Below, piece by piece: positions 6,219 through 11,892 of a stretch of DNA of 11,892 bases. Below the pieces are notes generated by a model that made no database searches, was not told the DNA's origin, and was given only the letters and a program-made list of their open reading frames with translations. Position numbers and translations under genes: made by a program. The stretch is from Candidatus Multiplicimicrobium inquinatum (GTDB lineage Bacteria; Omnitrophota; Omnitrophia; Omnitrophales; Aquincolibacteriaceae). The stretch covers positions 1 through 11,892 of the forward strand of contig DDUN01000037.1 in NCBI GenBank assembly GCA_002344825.1, in the 5' to 3' direction. Position 1 is the stretch's first letter. Every line of letters begins with the position of its first letter.

Positions 6219-7312
6219 GGAATCTCCAAGTAGGAGTCTATCCCGCCAAACTCATTTTCCCGTTTTTCTTGATGGTTAGGATCAATTTGCCACTCTCCAT
6301 CGACGATGTACTTATATCGGAAACGACGATCTTTCACCGCAACCACTTTTTGCCAAAGCCCCTGATCCCGCACCACCAAAGGTTCGGGAACCCAATGGTT
6401 AAAATCACCCGCGATTTCAACGGAGCGGGCGGTTTTATTAAAAAACTGAAAGAGAATTCCATCCGATAAAACCTTCGGGCCATAGTGCTGATTCCACACC
6501 TGGTCCCAGCCCAATTCACGCTTAGGAAGCCGGCGATCCCAGTCCCTCTCCAGATACTCAACGGCCAGATTTAAATAGTCGCGAAAAGATTTAGAATCAG
6601 GCGCATGCTGCATAATGGTTTTCCCCGCGGCGGCAGCTTCTTTAAGCTGAACATCCCAGTGAATTCTGGATTTAAAAAGCTTGTCTAAAAAATGACTCTG
6701 AACTTCTTCATAAATTTCTTGAGAGAGAGTCATCTCGGGGTCAAATAAAGTCATCAACGCGTGAACCTTCACCTCTTTTCTTCCATACTCTTTCATTTTC
6801 TGCAAAGTTTCGGATATTTTCCCCAGTCCATGCAATGAAAAAAAAGATGGTTCCACCGGTATGAGAACCTCGTCACAAGCGTAAAGACCATTCCAGGTTA
6901 AAGCACCCAAATTCGGGGGGCAATCAATAACAATAAAATCATACCCGGGCCTTTCACGGCGAACCCGGTCAATTAACATCTGCAAACGGGTGTGCTGGTT
7001 AGGAAGAAAGTGGAACTCCTCTTCCAGTGAGCTCAAATTAGCCCGGGAAGGAATGACATCAAACTGAGAATCAACGGTCATGATGACTTCATCAAGCGAA
7101 GTCACGACGGGAAGCAAGGGGCTCAAAAGCTCATAAAGTGTTGATCGGTCAGTCGCCAAATCCATTCCGAGTCCACATGCGACGTGCCCTTGTGGATCTA
7201 AATCTATCAACAAAACTCGCTTTTGTAATAAAGCCAACGCAGCGGAGAAATTGATGCTAGTTGTCGTTTTACCGCAACCGCCCTTTTGATTCGCAATCGC
7301 AATGACTCTCAA
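6215..7312 (-). CDS. ParA/Soj-type ATPase fused to a C-terminal glycogen-binding (AMPK-beta CBM48-like) domain
   Basis: Residues 1-255 form a Soj-type ParA without an N-terminal HTH. Visible motifs are deviant Walker A KGGCGKTTT (10-18, signature K10), LLIDLDPQG (34-42) and Walker B IVIDCPP (127-133). The rest aligns without gaps to Soj up to YLNLAVEYL. The two Soj arginines needed for nonspecific DNA binding correspond to E193 and Q222, and the IPRN segment reads IHWD. After a linker (256-283), residues 284-363 match the AMPK-beta carbohydrate-binding module: GDFNHW (302-307), a KYIVDGEW hairpin (334-341) and a final SYLEI strand. W307, K334 and W341 match the AMPK glycan-contact residues W100, K126 and W133. 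The start is TTG with GGAGG 7 nt upstream. No parB is present. The protein probably cycles ATP-dependent dimers on or near a polysaccharide; that role is inference. Confidence 0.93.
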   Translation of the reverse strand: MRVIAIANQKGGCGKTTTSINFSAALALLQKRVLLIDLDPQGHVACGLGMDLATDRSTLYELLSPLLPVVTSLDEVIMTVDSQFDVIPSRANLSSLEEEFHFLPNQHTRLQMLIDRVRRERPGYDFIVIDCPPNLGALTWNGLYACDEVLIPVEPSFFSLHGLGKISETLQKMKEYGRKEVKVHALMTLFDPEMTLSQEIYEEVQSHFLDKLFKSRIHWDVQLKEAAAAGKTIMQHAPDSKSFRDYLNLAVEYLERDWDRRLPKRELGWDQVWNQHYGPKVLSDGILFQFFNKTARSVEIAGDFNHWVPEPLVVRDQGLWQKVVAVKDRRFRYKYIVDGEWQIDPNHQEKRENEFGGIDSYLEIP

Positions 7313-7319
7313 CCAAAAA

Positions 7320-7324
7320 CCTCC
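7320..7324 (-). promoter_or_regulatory. Shine-Dalgarno GGAGG supporting the TTG start of the ParA-CBM gene
   Basis: GGAGG on the minus strand ends 7 nt before the TTG at 7312. This spacing and the family-typical MRVIAIANQK start support TTG as the real start codon. The first two bases of the site belong to a short hairpin (7323-7337). Confidence 0.7.
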
Positions 7325-7337
7325 GGCATGATGCCAG
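7323..7337 (-). promoter_or_regulatory. Short stem-loop abutting the ParA-CBM ribosome site
   Basis: The minus-strand RNA can form CUGGCA / UGCCGG, a 6-bp stem with one G-U pair and loop UCA. Its 3' arm shares two bases with GGAGG, and a run of five U follows the ribosome site. It might tune translation or act as a weak attenuator. It is too short to call with confidence. Confidence 0.3.
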
Positions 7338-7341
7338 CAGG

Positions 7342-7369
7342 ATTATCGGCATTGATAAAAAGTTCTTAA
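7342..7369 (-). promoter_or_regulatory. Possible weak promoter for the ParA-CBM cassette
   Basis: In the 65-nt gap after the exported-protein gene, the minus strand has TTAAGA (7369-7364), a 16-nt spacer and GATAAT (7347-7342). The -10 match is good and the -35 match is four of six. The cassette could instead be read from the proA operon promoter. Confidence 0.3.
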
Positions 7370-7377
7370 TGGAAAAA

Positions 7378-7860
7378 TTACGCGGCGGAAACAGAGGGAA
7401 CGGGATTAGCGGCAGCCTTCTTACGCTCTTCAATACAGCCCAAGAGCTTAAAGAAGGCTTCTCTTTCTTTAAAATAAAACTCTTTATCCGAAACAGATGC
7501 CTTCCACGGCTGCATCATTGGGGCATCAGTCTGTTTTTCCTCAAAGCGCCCCCGAATTGAAACATCGGAATAGGCCTTTCCCTTCTCAATGTCAAACTTC
7601 ATCTGATAACGCACATCCACGGTTTCTTTCATGGGCGTTGGAATAAAACTGCGCTTCCGCGTACGGCGGATTGTTTTATATATCCACTTTGTCGTCAAAG
7701 AGTGACTATTAGCATCTGACTTATGAATACCTTCTGTTTCAAAACACGGAAGCGCGGCTTCATAAATTTCTTGAGCTGAGGCATCAACACGGTCACTATA
7801 AGCGAAAGCTGGCAAGGAAAACAAAAGACATCCGCAAAGAAAAAAAAGAAAGATTTTCAT
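7378..7860 (-). CDS. Small exported protein of unknown function
   Basis: A 160-residue protein with a clear Sec signal peptide: one Lys, a hydrophobic core (3-18) and a probable cleavage site after PAFA (17-20). There is no lipobox Cys near that site, so it is probably a soluble periplasmic protein. The mature part has helix DASAQEIYEAALPCFETE (26-43), strand SHSLTTKWIYKTI (52-64), a basic loop RRTRKR (65-70), strand VDVRYQMKFDIEKG (81-94), strand YSDVSIRGRFEE (97-108), and a final helix (125-147). C39 and C142 could form a disulfide. The alpha plus beta layout and the TTKW element recall BamC-like lipoprotein domains only loosely, so no function is assigned. The ATG overlaps the stop of the upstream CNNM-like gene (ATGA). 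Confidence 0.75.
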   Translation of the reverse strand: MKIFLFFLCGCLLFSLPAFAYSDRVDASAQEIYEAALPCFETEGIHKSDANSHSLTTKWIYKTIRRTRKRSFIPTPMKETVDVRYQMKFDIEKGKAYSDVSIRGRFEEKQTDAPMMQPWKASVSDKEFYFKEREAFFKLLGCIEERKKAAANPVPSVSAA

Positions 7861-8807
7861 GCTTGTTTTCCTAACAATAAATTCTCAATCAAAACCACTC
7901 CTTGCACTTCATAAGAAGCGTCTGTCACCAAAGCAAAAGACTGGCGTTTTTTTTGTAGCAGCCGAAAGGCTTCTTCCAATGACATTTTTTCAGAAATAAA
8001 CAAAGGCGCTTTAAGAAACCCAGTCAACGGCCCATTCTCGCGCTCTTGCGCCAAAAGGTCAAAGACATAAATCACGCCGGCGACAATCTCAGGCGCTTCT
8101 TCATAAACTAAGACCATTTTCGAACGGCCTTCGCGGGCTTTTTTCCTTACTTCCGACAAATCCGAACAAAGCTCCACTTGCGCGGTCTGATTTAAAGGAA
8201 TCATAACCGACTTCACCGGAATACGCTCAAAATCAAGAATGGTGTGGACAAACTCTTTCTCATGCGGTTCCAAAACCCCTTGTTTCTCACTTTCCGAAAC
8301 TAAAGCTTTGAATTCGGTTTCGTTCAAAAAAATCTGCTCGTTCTTTTGTTTTAAAATCGGAAGCATGCTTTGCGCCGCGCGAATAAATAAATCCACGATC
8401 CAAAAGCAAATCCGGTGCAGCCCCCAAAGCAAAAAAGAAGCTCTCGTCAAAAATCCAAGCGCATTCACACGACCATATTCTTTAGGGCTCATTTCACAAA
8501 AAACAACCAAAAGCGGAAGCATCAACGCGGTCACAATCCACTCCGAAGAAATTCCAAAGTAATTTTGAAGAAAATAAGTGAGGCACATGGTTGCGCCAGC
8601 ATTGCATAAATTATTCGCGATCAAAAGTGCGCCCAAAAAATGCTGGTTTTCATTTCTCAGCTTCAAAACTCTCAGCGCTTGCCCGTCACCTCCGTCTGAT
8701 TTCTGTCTCAGCTGAATCGGGTTGATCGAGACAAACGCCATTTCCGTCGCAGATAAAAAAGCTGAGAAAATCAAAAGCAAAACAAAAAACGCTAAAACGG
8801 AAATCAT
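7857..8807 (-). CDS. CNNM/DUF21-CBS membrane protein, short form without a CorC_HlyC domain
   Basis: Inner-membrane CNNM-family protein of 316 residues, a family linked to magnesium or cobalt transport and homeostasis. The DUF21 membrane domain has about four hydrophobic segments (3-26, 57-82, 88-108, 118-148). It has the family-typical SAFLSATEMAFVSI (15-28), the ANN of LLIANNLCNA (61-70) and FCEMSPKE (103-110), the usual E..PK. An acidic juxtamembrane helix contains NETEFKALV and QGVLEPHEKEFV (162-187). A CBS pair follows, with KSVMIPL (199-205) where CNNM proteins have MTPR, ending at DASYEVQGVVLIENLL (296-311). The protein stops where its upstream paralogue continues into EEIFGE and the CorC_HlyC domain. 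It overlaps both neighbours by 4 nt. It is probably a partner or diverged duplicate of the longer protein; ion specificity cannot be read from the sequence. Confidence 0.88.
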   Translation of the reverse strand: MISVLAFFVLLLIFSAFLSATEMAFVSINPIQLRQKSDGGDGQALRVLKLRNENQHFLGALLIANNLCNAGATMCLTYFLQNYFGISSEWIVTALMLPLLVVFCEMSPKEYGRVNALGFLTRASFLLWGLHRICFWIVDLFIRAAQSMLPILKQKNEQIFLNETEFKALVSESEKQGVLEPHEKEFVHTILDFERIPVKSVMIPLNQTAQVELCSDLSEVRKKAREGRSKMVLVYEEAPEIVAGVIYVFDLLAQERENGPLTGFLKAPLFISEKMSLEEAFRLLQKKRQSFALVTDASYEVQGVVLIENLLLGKQA

Positions 8808-10036
8808 TTCTTGGCCCTCACAACAACATATCGAATACGCTGACGAGCCATGTCTTGAATTTGATATTCAAAAAACTCATCCTCGTAACGCACCCCTTTC
8901 GTGGGCACTTCTCCGATTTTCTCAAGCAAGTATCCACCCAAAGTGGTCTCACTCGCAGAGTCCAATTCGCTTTTAAAATACTCATTAAAATCATCCAATG
9001 AAATTTTTGCTTCAACAAGATAGCCTTCTTCATTTAAAGAACGGATCGGATGATGTTGACGCGAATACTCATCTTCAAATTCTCCGAAAATCTCCTCTAA
9101 GATATCCTCCAAAGTCACTACACCCGCAGTGCCCCCATACTCATCGACGCAAACCGCAAAATTCTCGCCATCGCGCCTGAAATCCGCCAATAAATCATTA
9201 ATTTTTTTTGTCTCGGGAACAAAAACAGTTTTTTTCATCTGCTGGCGCAAGCGCGGATCGTCGGAAAGCAAATAAAATTGCACGTCCATTACGCCGATAA
9301 CTTGATCTAAAGAGTTTTGATAAACCGGCATTTGTGAAAAATGATGCTTGCGAATGAGCTCGGTGTGCTTTTCAAGCGAATCATCGGCATCAAGACCAAC
9401 CAAATCCGTTCGAGGGGTCATAATCTCACGCACCGGACGCTCTCCCAGCTCAAAAAGTTCATGCAGCCGTTCTCTTTCAGACGGATCCAAAACACCTTCT
9501 TCTTCACCGATTTTAATCAAAGTTTTAAGCTCATTTTCGGAAAGTGACTCAACCTGGTGACGGCGATCTCTCATCAGAGAAACGAATAAGCGGCTGATAA
9601 GATTTCGCATCATCCAATCCACGGGATAAAAAATAAAAACGGCAACGCGTAATGGAAGTGCGGTAAAAACAGCAAGAATAATTTTAAGTTTCAGCGCCAA
9701 CATTTTAGGAAGCATTTCACAAAAAATAATCATAACAAAGCTAAAAGCGGCAGTCATCCAAACCATGGCTTGCACGCCAAAAAGACTCAACCCCTGCGAT
9801 GCCACCAACGCCGCGGCAAGAGTGTTGACAGTCAAATTCCCGATTAAAAGCGCCCCTAAAGTTCGGCTCGGAGCATTCAAATGACCATTGACCAATCGCG
9901 CCATTCTTTTATGATTTCGATTAATATACTCCCGATCCATTTTATTCAGCGCAAACAAAGCTGTTTCCGCCGCGGAAAAAAAGGCTGAAAACAAAAGTAA
10001 TACGCCCACGACTGAAAAAAACAAAATCCAGCTCAT
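8804..10036 (-). CDS. CNNM/CorC-family protein: DUF21 membrane domain, CBS pair, CorC_HlyC domain
   Basis: Inner-membrane protein of 410 residues with the full architecture of the CorC/HlyC (TlyC, CNNM) family, associated with Mg2+/Co2+ transport or efflux. The DUF21 domain has segments at about 3-30, 59-80, 88-108 and 117-146. Its motifs are FSAFFSAAETALFAL (16-30), LLIGNLTVNT (63-72) and FCEMLPK (105-111). The acidic linker SENELKTLIKIGEEEGVLDPSE (166-187) leads to the CBS pair. CBS1 begins at REIMTPRTDLVGLD (203-216). CBS2 has VDEYGGTAGVVTLEDILEEI (297-316), the strongest family signature. The CorC_HlyC domain (about 330-408) has the LVEAKISLDDFNEYF and TLGGYLLEKIGEVP elements. The old name haemolysin is misleading. 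The ATG overlaps the nadD stop and its own stop overlaps the short paralogue. Confidence 0.94.
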   Translation of the reverse strand: MSWILFFSVVGVLLLFSAFFSAAETALFALNKMDREYINRNHKRMARLVNGHLNAPSRTLGALLIGNLTVNTLAAALVASQGLSLFGVQAMVWMTAAFSFVMIIFCEMLPKMLALKLKIILAVFTALPLRVAVFIFYPVDWMMRNLISRLFVSLMRDRRHQVESLSENELKTLIKIGEEEGVLDPSERERLHELFELGERPVREIMTPRTDLVGLDADDSLEKHTELIRKHHFSQMPVYQNSLDQVIGVMDVQFYLLSDDPRLRQQMKKTVFVPETKKINDLLADFRRDGENFAVCVDEYGGTAGVVTLEDILEEIFGEFEDEYSRQHHPIRSLNEEGYLVEAKISLDDFNEYFKSELDSASETTLGGYLLEKIGEVPTKGVRYEDEFFEYQIQDMARQRIRYVVVRAKK

Positions 10037-10614
10037 TCTTTTACCCCATAAAGCTGATTGCCCCGAACATACTTCTGCACACCTTCATGTAAAAAATCCC
10101 AGCCTTTTCCCGCAGAAAGGCTTTCCTTTAAATGCGATGATGCCGCGGGATGAAGAGGCATCTTGATCAGCTCAGCCCGTCCCGCAAATCCTGCGGTATC
10201 ACAAGAGCCATTTTCTCGCAGACTAACAAGAAAAATAAGCTCACGGCACAAAGTTTGAAAATCCCGCCAATTCGGCAAACCCTCAAAAGCATCTTGCCCT
10301 AAAATCCAATAAAGCTGCGCTTGCGGATAAATCAACCGCATATGCAAAACCGTATCGATGGCATAGGACGGAACTTTTCTGCGAATTTCAAAATCGCTCA
10401 CCTCAAATCGGGGGAAATCAGCACAAACTAACCGTACCATTGCCATCCGCTGTTCAGCGGAAGCAATCATGGTTGATTCACTTTTAAAAGGGGAAAAGTA
10501 AGCGGGAATCCAAATCACACGATCCAAATCAAATTGGCGCAAAGCTTGTTCTGCCAGCTGGGAATGTCCCTGATGTACGGGATCAAATGATCCTCCGAAA
10601 AGACCGATTTTCAT
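10033..10614 (-). CDS. nadD: NadD, nicotinate-mononucleotide adenylyltransferase
   Basis: Cytoplasmic enzyme that joins ATP and nicotinate mononucleotide to make deamido-NAD, a required step in NAD synthesis. From the ATG at 10614 the protein has 193 residues and starts MKIGLFGGSFDPVHQGH, with the nucleotidyltransferase HxGH motif at residues 14-17. Other family features are the WIPAYFSPFK loop, the RRKVPSYAIDTV segment where the family has S.T.dT, the YWILGQDAF / LPNWRDF region that contacts the nicotinate site, and ASSHLKESLSAGK, a variant of the ISST.IR motif. A TTG at 10629, overlapping the proA stop, would add five residues (MIRCD), but the ATG fits the family start far better. The stop overlaps the CorC-like gene by 4 nt. 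Pairing with proA upstream is common in bacterial genomes. Confidence 0.95.
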   Translation of the reverse strand: MKIGLFGGSFDPVHQGHSQLAEQALRQFDLDRVIWIPAYFSPFKSESTMIASAEQRMAMVRLVCADFPRFEVSDFEIRRKVPSYAIDTVLHMRLIYPQAQLYWILGQDAFEGLPNWRDFQTLCRELIFLVSLRENGSCDTAGFAGRAELIKMPLHPAASSHLKESLSAGKGWDFLHEGVQKYVRGNQLYGVKE

Positions 10615-10625
10615 ATCACATCGGA

Positions 10626-11885
10626 TCAACGGCGAATATGTCCGCGGCCCGTCACAATGTATTTATAGGAAGTTAATCCCTCTAAACCCATCGGCCCCCG
10701 AGCGTGAACTTTATCCGTTGAAATTCCGATTTCAGCTCCTAATCCGTATTCAAATCCATCCGCAAAACGCGTCGAAGCATTCACCATGACTGAGGAAGAA
10801 TCGACCCGGCTCAAAAACAGCTGTGCGTTGCGTTTATTCTTTGTCAAAATCGCATCCGTATGACCTGATCCAAAGCGGGCAACGTGCTGAATCGCCTCTT
10901 CCAATCCTTCGACGACTTTAACCGCAAGAATCTTTTCTAAAAACTCTTGCCCATAATCGCCGACTTTCGCTTTTTTTGCCCATTTTATCGCACGGCAAGT
11001 CGATACATCGCCGCGAATTTCGCATTTTCCGGACTTAAGTTTGGGTTCTAAAATTTTAAAAAGCTTCGCCGCGGATCTTTTATGCACCAACAAAGTCTCA
11101 AGCGCGTTGCAAGCGCTTGGCCGCTGCAACTTAGAGTTTTCAATAATATCAGCAGCTTGTTTCAAATCGGCGCCCGCATCCACAAAAACATGACAAACAC
11201 CCTGATAATGCTTCACCACAGGAATAAGGGACTTTTCAACAACGCTACGAATGAGTCCTTGTCCGCCGCGAGGAATAACAAGATGAATTTTGCCTTCCTG
11301 CTTAAGCAAATAATCAACGGTTTCGTAGTCGGTCGTATTAATGAACGAAACCCCATCTTGCGCTAACTTATGTTTAGCCAAAACACGCTGAAAAATTTTA
11401 ACCAAAACCTGATTGGAATCAAAAGCTTCCCGCCCGCCCCGCAGCAAGACCGCATTACCACTTTTCAAAGCCAATGCCGCGCATTCTACCGTTACATTCG
11501 GGCGAGACTCAAAAATAATCAAAATAACACCCAAGGGAACCGTAACACGCTGAATTCGAAGTCCATCCTTGCGGCGATGATCATAAATTATTTTTCCGAT
11601 CGGATCAGGCAACTTTTCAACGGAACGCACCCCCTCAGCCATAGCTTCAACTCTTTGCGCATTAAGTGTAAGGCGATCGAGCATTGCCGAAGAAATCCCG
11701 GACTTTTGAGCGCGGGCTAAATCCCGCTGATTGGCCTTTAAAATTAATGCTTTGTTTTCGAGCAAAGCATCTGCGGCTTCATTCAGCAAGCGATTGCGCA
11801 ACTTTAAAGGCCAAACGGCCTGAAAGCGAGCAGCATTGCCGCATCGGACAACCTGTTGGTCTAGTTTTTTAAAATTCTTTTTCAT
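10626..11885 (-). CDS. proA: ProA, gamma-glutamyl phosphate reductase
   Basis: NADPH-dependent reductase of the aldehyde dehydrogenase superfamily. It converts gamma-glutamyl phosphate to glutamate 5-semialdehyde, the second step of proline synthesis. The 419 residues are the normal length. Visible features are VTVPLGVILIIFESRPNVT (114-132), GNAVLLRGGREA (143-154), the IPRGGQGLIR loop (204-213), the catalytic cysteine C259 in RPSACNALET (255-264), RFGSGHTDAI (337-346) and the terminal signature HARGPMGLEGLTSYKY (394-409). The ATG at 11885 is 7 nt from the window edge, preceded by GAAG, a weak ribosome site. The upstream sequence, and any proB partner, are not visible. It is the first gene seen of a coupled run proA, nadD, two CNNM genes and a small exported protein. 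Confidence 0.97.
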   Translation of the reverse strand: MKKNFKKLDQQVVRCGNAARFQAVWPLKLRNRLLNEAADALLENKALILKANQRDLARAQKSGISSAMLDRLTLNAQRVEAMAEGVRSVEKLPDPIGKIIYDHRRKDGLRIQRVTVPLGVILIIFESRPNVTVECAALALKSGNAVLLRGGREAFDSNQVLVKIFQRVLAKHKLAQDGVSFINTTDYETVDYLLKQEGKIHLVIPRGGQGLIRSVVEKSLIPVVKHYQGVCHVFVDAGADLKQAADIIENSKLQRPSACNALETLLVHKRSAAKLFKILEPKLKSGKCEIRGDVSTCRAIKWAKKAKVGDYGQEFLEKILAVKVVEGLEEAIQHVARFGSGHTDAILTKNKRNAQLFLSRVDSSSVMVNASTRFADGFEYGLGAEIGISTDKVHARGPMGLEGLTSYKYIVTGRGHIRR

Positions 11886-11892
11886 CTTCAGC

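Noticed and set aside
6215..7312. Plasmid or chromosome partition locus (parAB)
   Set aside because: No parB gene or parS-like repeats are visible. The downstream partners are not ParB-like, and the DNA-binding arginines of Soj are not conserved.
8239..8562. Plus-strand open frame of about 107 codons
   Set aside because: It lies fully within the well-supported CNNM-like gene on the other strand, has no family-like composition and no ribosome site. It is a shadow frame.
8804..10036. Haemolysin/toxin function for the CorC/HlyC-like protein
   Set aside because: The haemolysin label is historical. The DUF21-CBS-CorC_HlyC architecture points to ion transport or homeostasis.
11370..11720. Plus-strand open frame of about 116 codons opposite proA
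   Set aside because: It is antisense to highly conserved proA sequence, with no motifs and no promoter seen. It is a shadow frame.

Overview
The window is a dense bacterial gene block. All fourteen recognised genes lie on the minus strand, so transcription runs from high to low coordinates. Base composition looks moderate (mid-40s % GC by eye). Several starts are TTG or GTG, and most neighbours overlap by 4 nt. The set of genes (mraZ, a STAS gene, rsmH, ftsL, ftsI; a ParA fused to a glycogen-binding-type domain; paired CNNM/CorC proteins) suggests a Gram-negative lineage, perhaps Omnitrophota or another PVC-related phylum. That placement is an inference and not firm. There are no tRNA, rRNA, CRISPR or transposon signals. 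No gene-free stretch exceeds 300 bp; the longest is 3827-4110.

Region A (11885 down to 7378): proA (proline synthesis), nadD (NAD synthesis), two tandem CNNM/DUF21-CBS membrane proteins and a small exported protein. They are joined by 4-nt overlaps or near contact and look like one operon whose promoter lies outside the window.

Region B (7312 down to 4876): a three-gene translationally coupled cassette. It encodes (1) a Soj-type ParA ATPase carrying a C-terminal AMPK-beta/CBM48-like carbohydrate-binding domain, (2) a protein that looks like a MinD/FlhG-fold ATPase with its P-loop eroded, and (3) an unrecognised 175-residue protein. The ParA keeps its ATPase motifs but has Glu and Gln where Soj has its two DNA-binding arginines. 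No parB is nearby. This is the best candidate here for an undescribed system: a cytomotive-type ATPase redirected from DNA to a glycan such as glycogen.

Region C (4864 down to 4111): a coiled-coil C4 zinc-ribbon protein behind its own sigma70-type promoter. The promoter sits so close to the ATG that the mRNA should be leaderless or nearly so.

Region D (3966 down to 1): the start of the division and cell wall (dcw) cluster. A near-consensus promoter with an A/T-rich UP-like tract is followed by three 10-bp-spaced MraZ boxes, then mraZ, a STAS-domain gene, rsmH, an ftsL-like gene and ftsI, which runs off the window. The STAS gene is an unusual insertion between mraZ and rsmH, and it has Ala where the phosphorylatable Ser normally sits.
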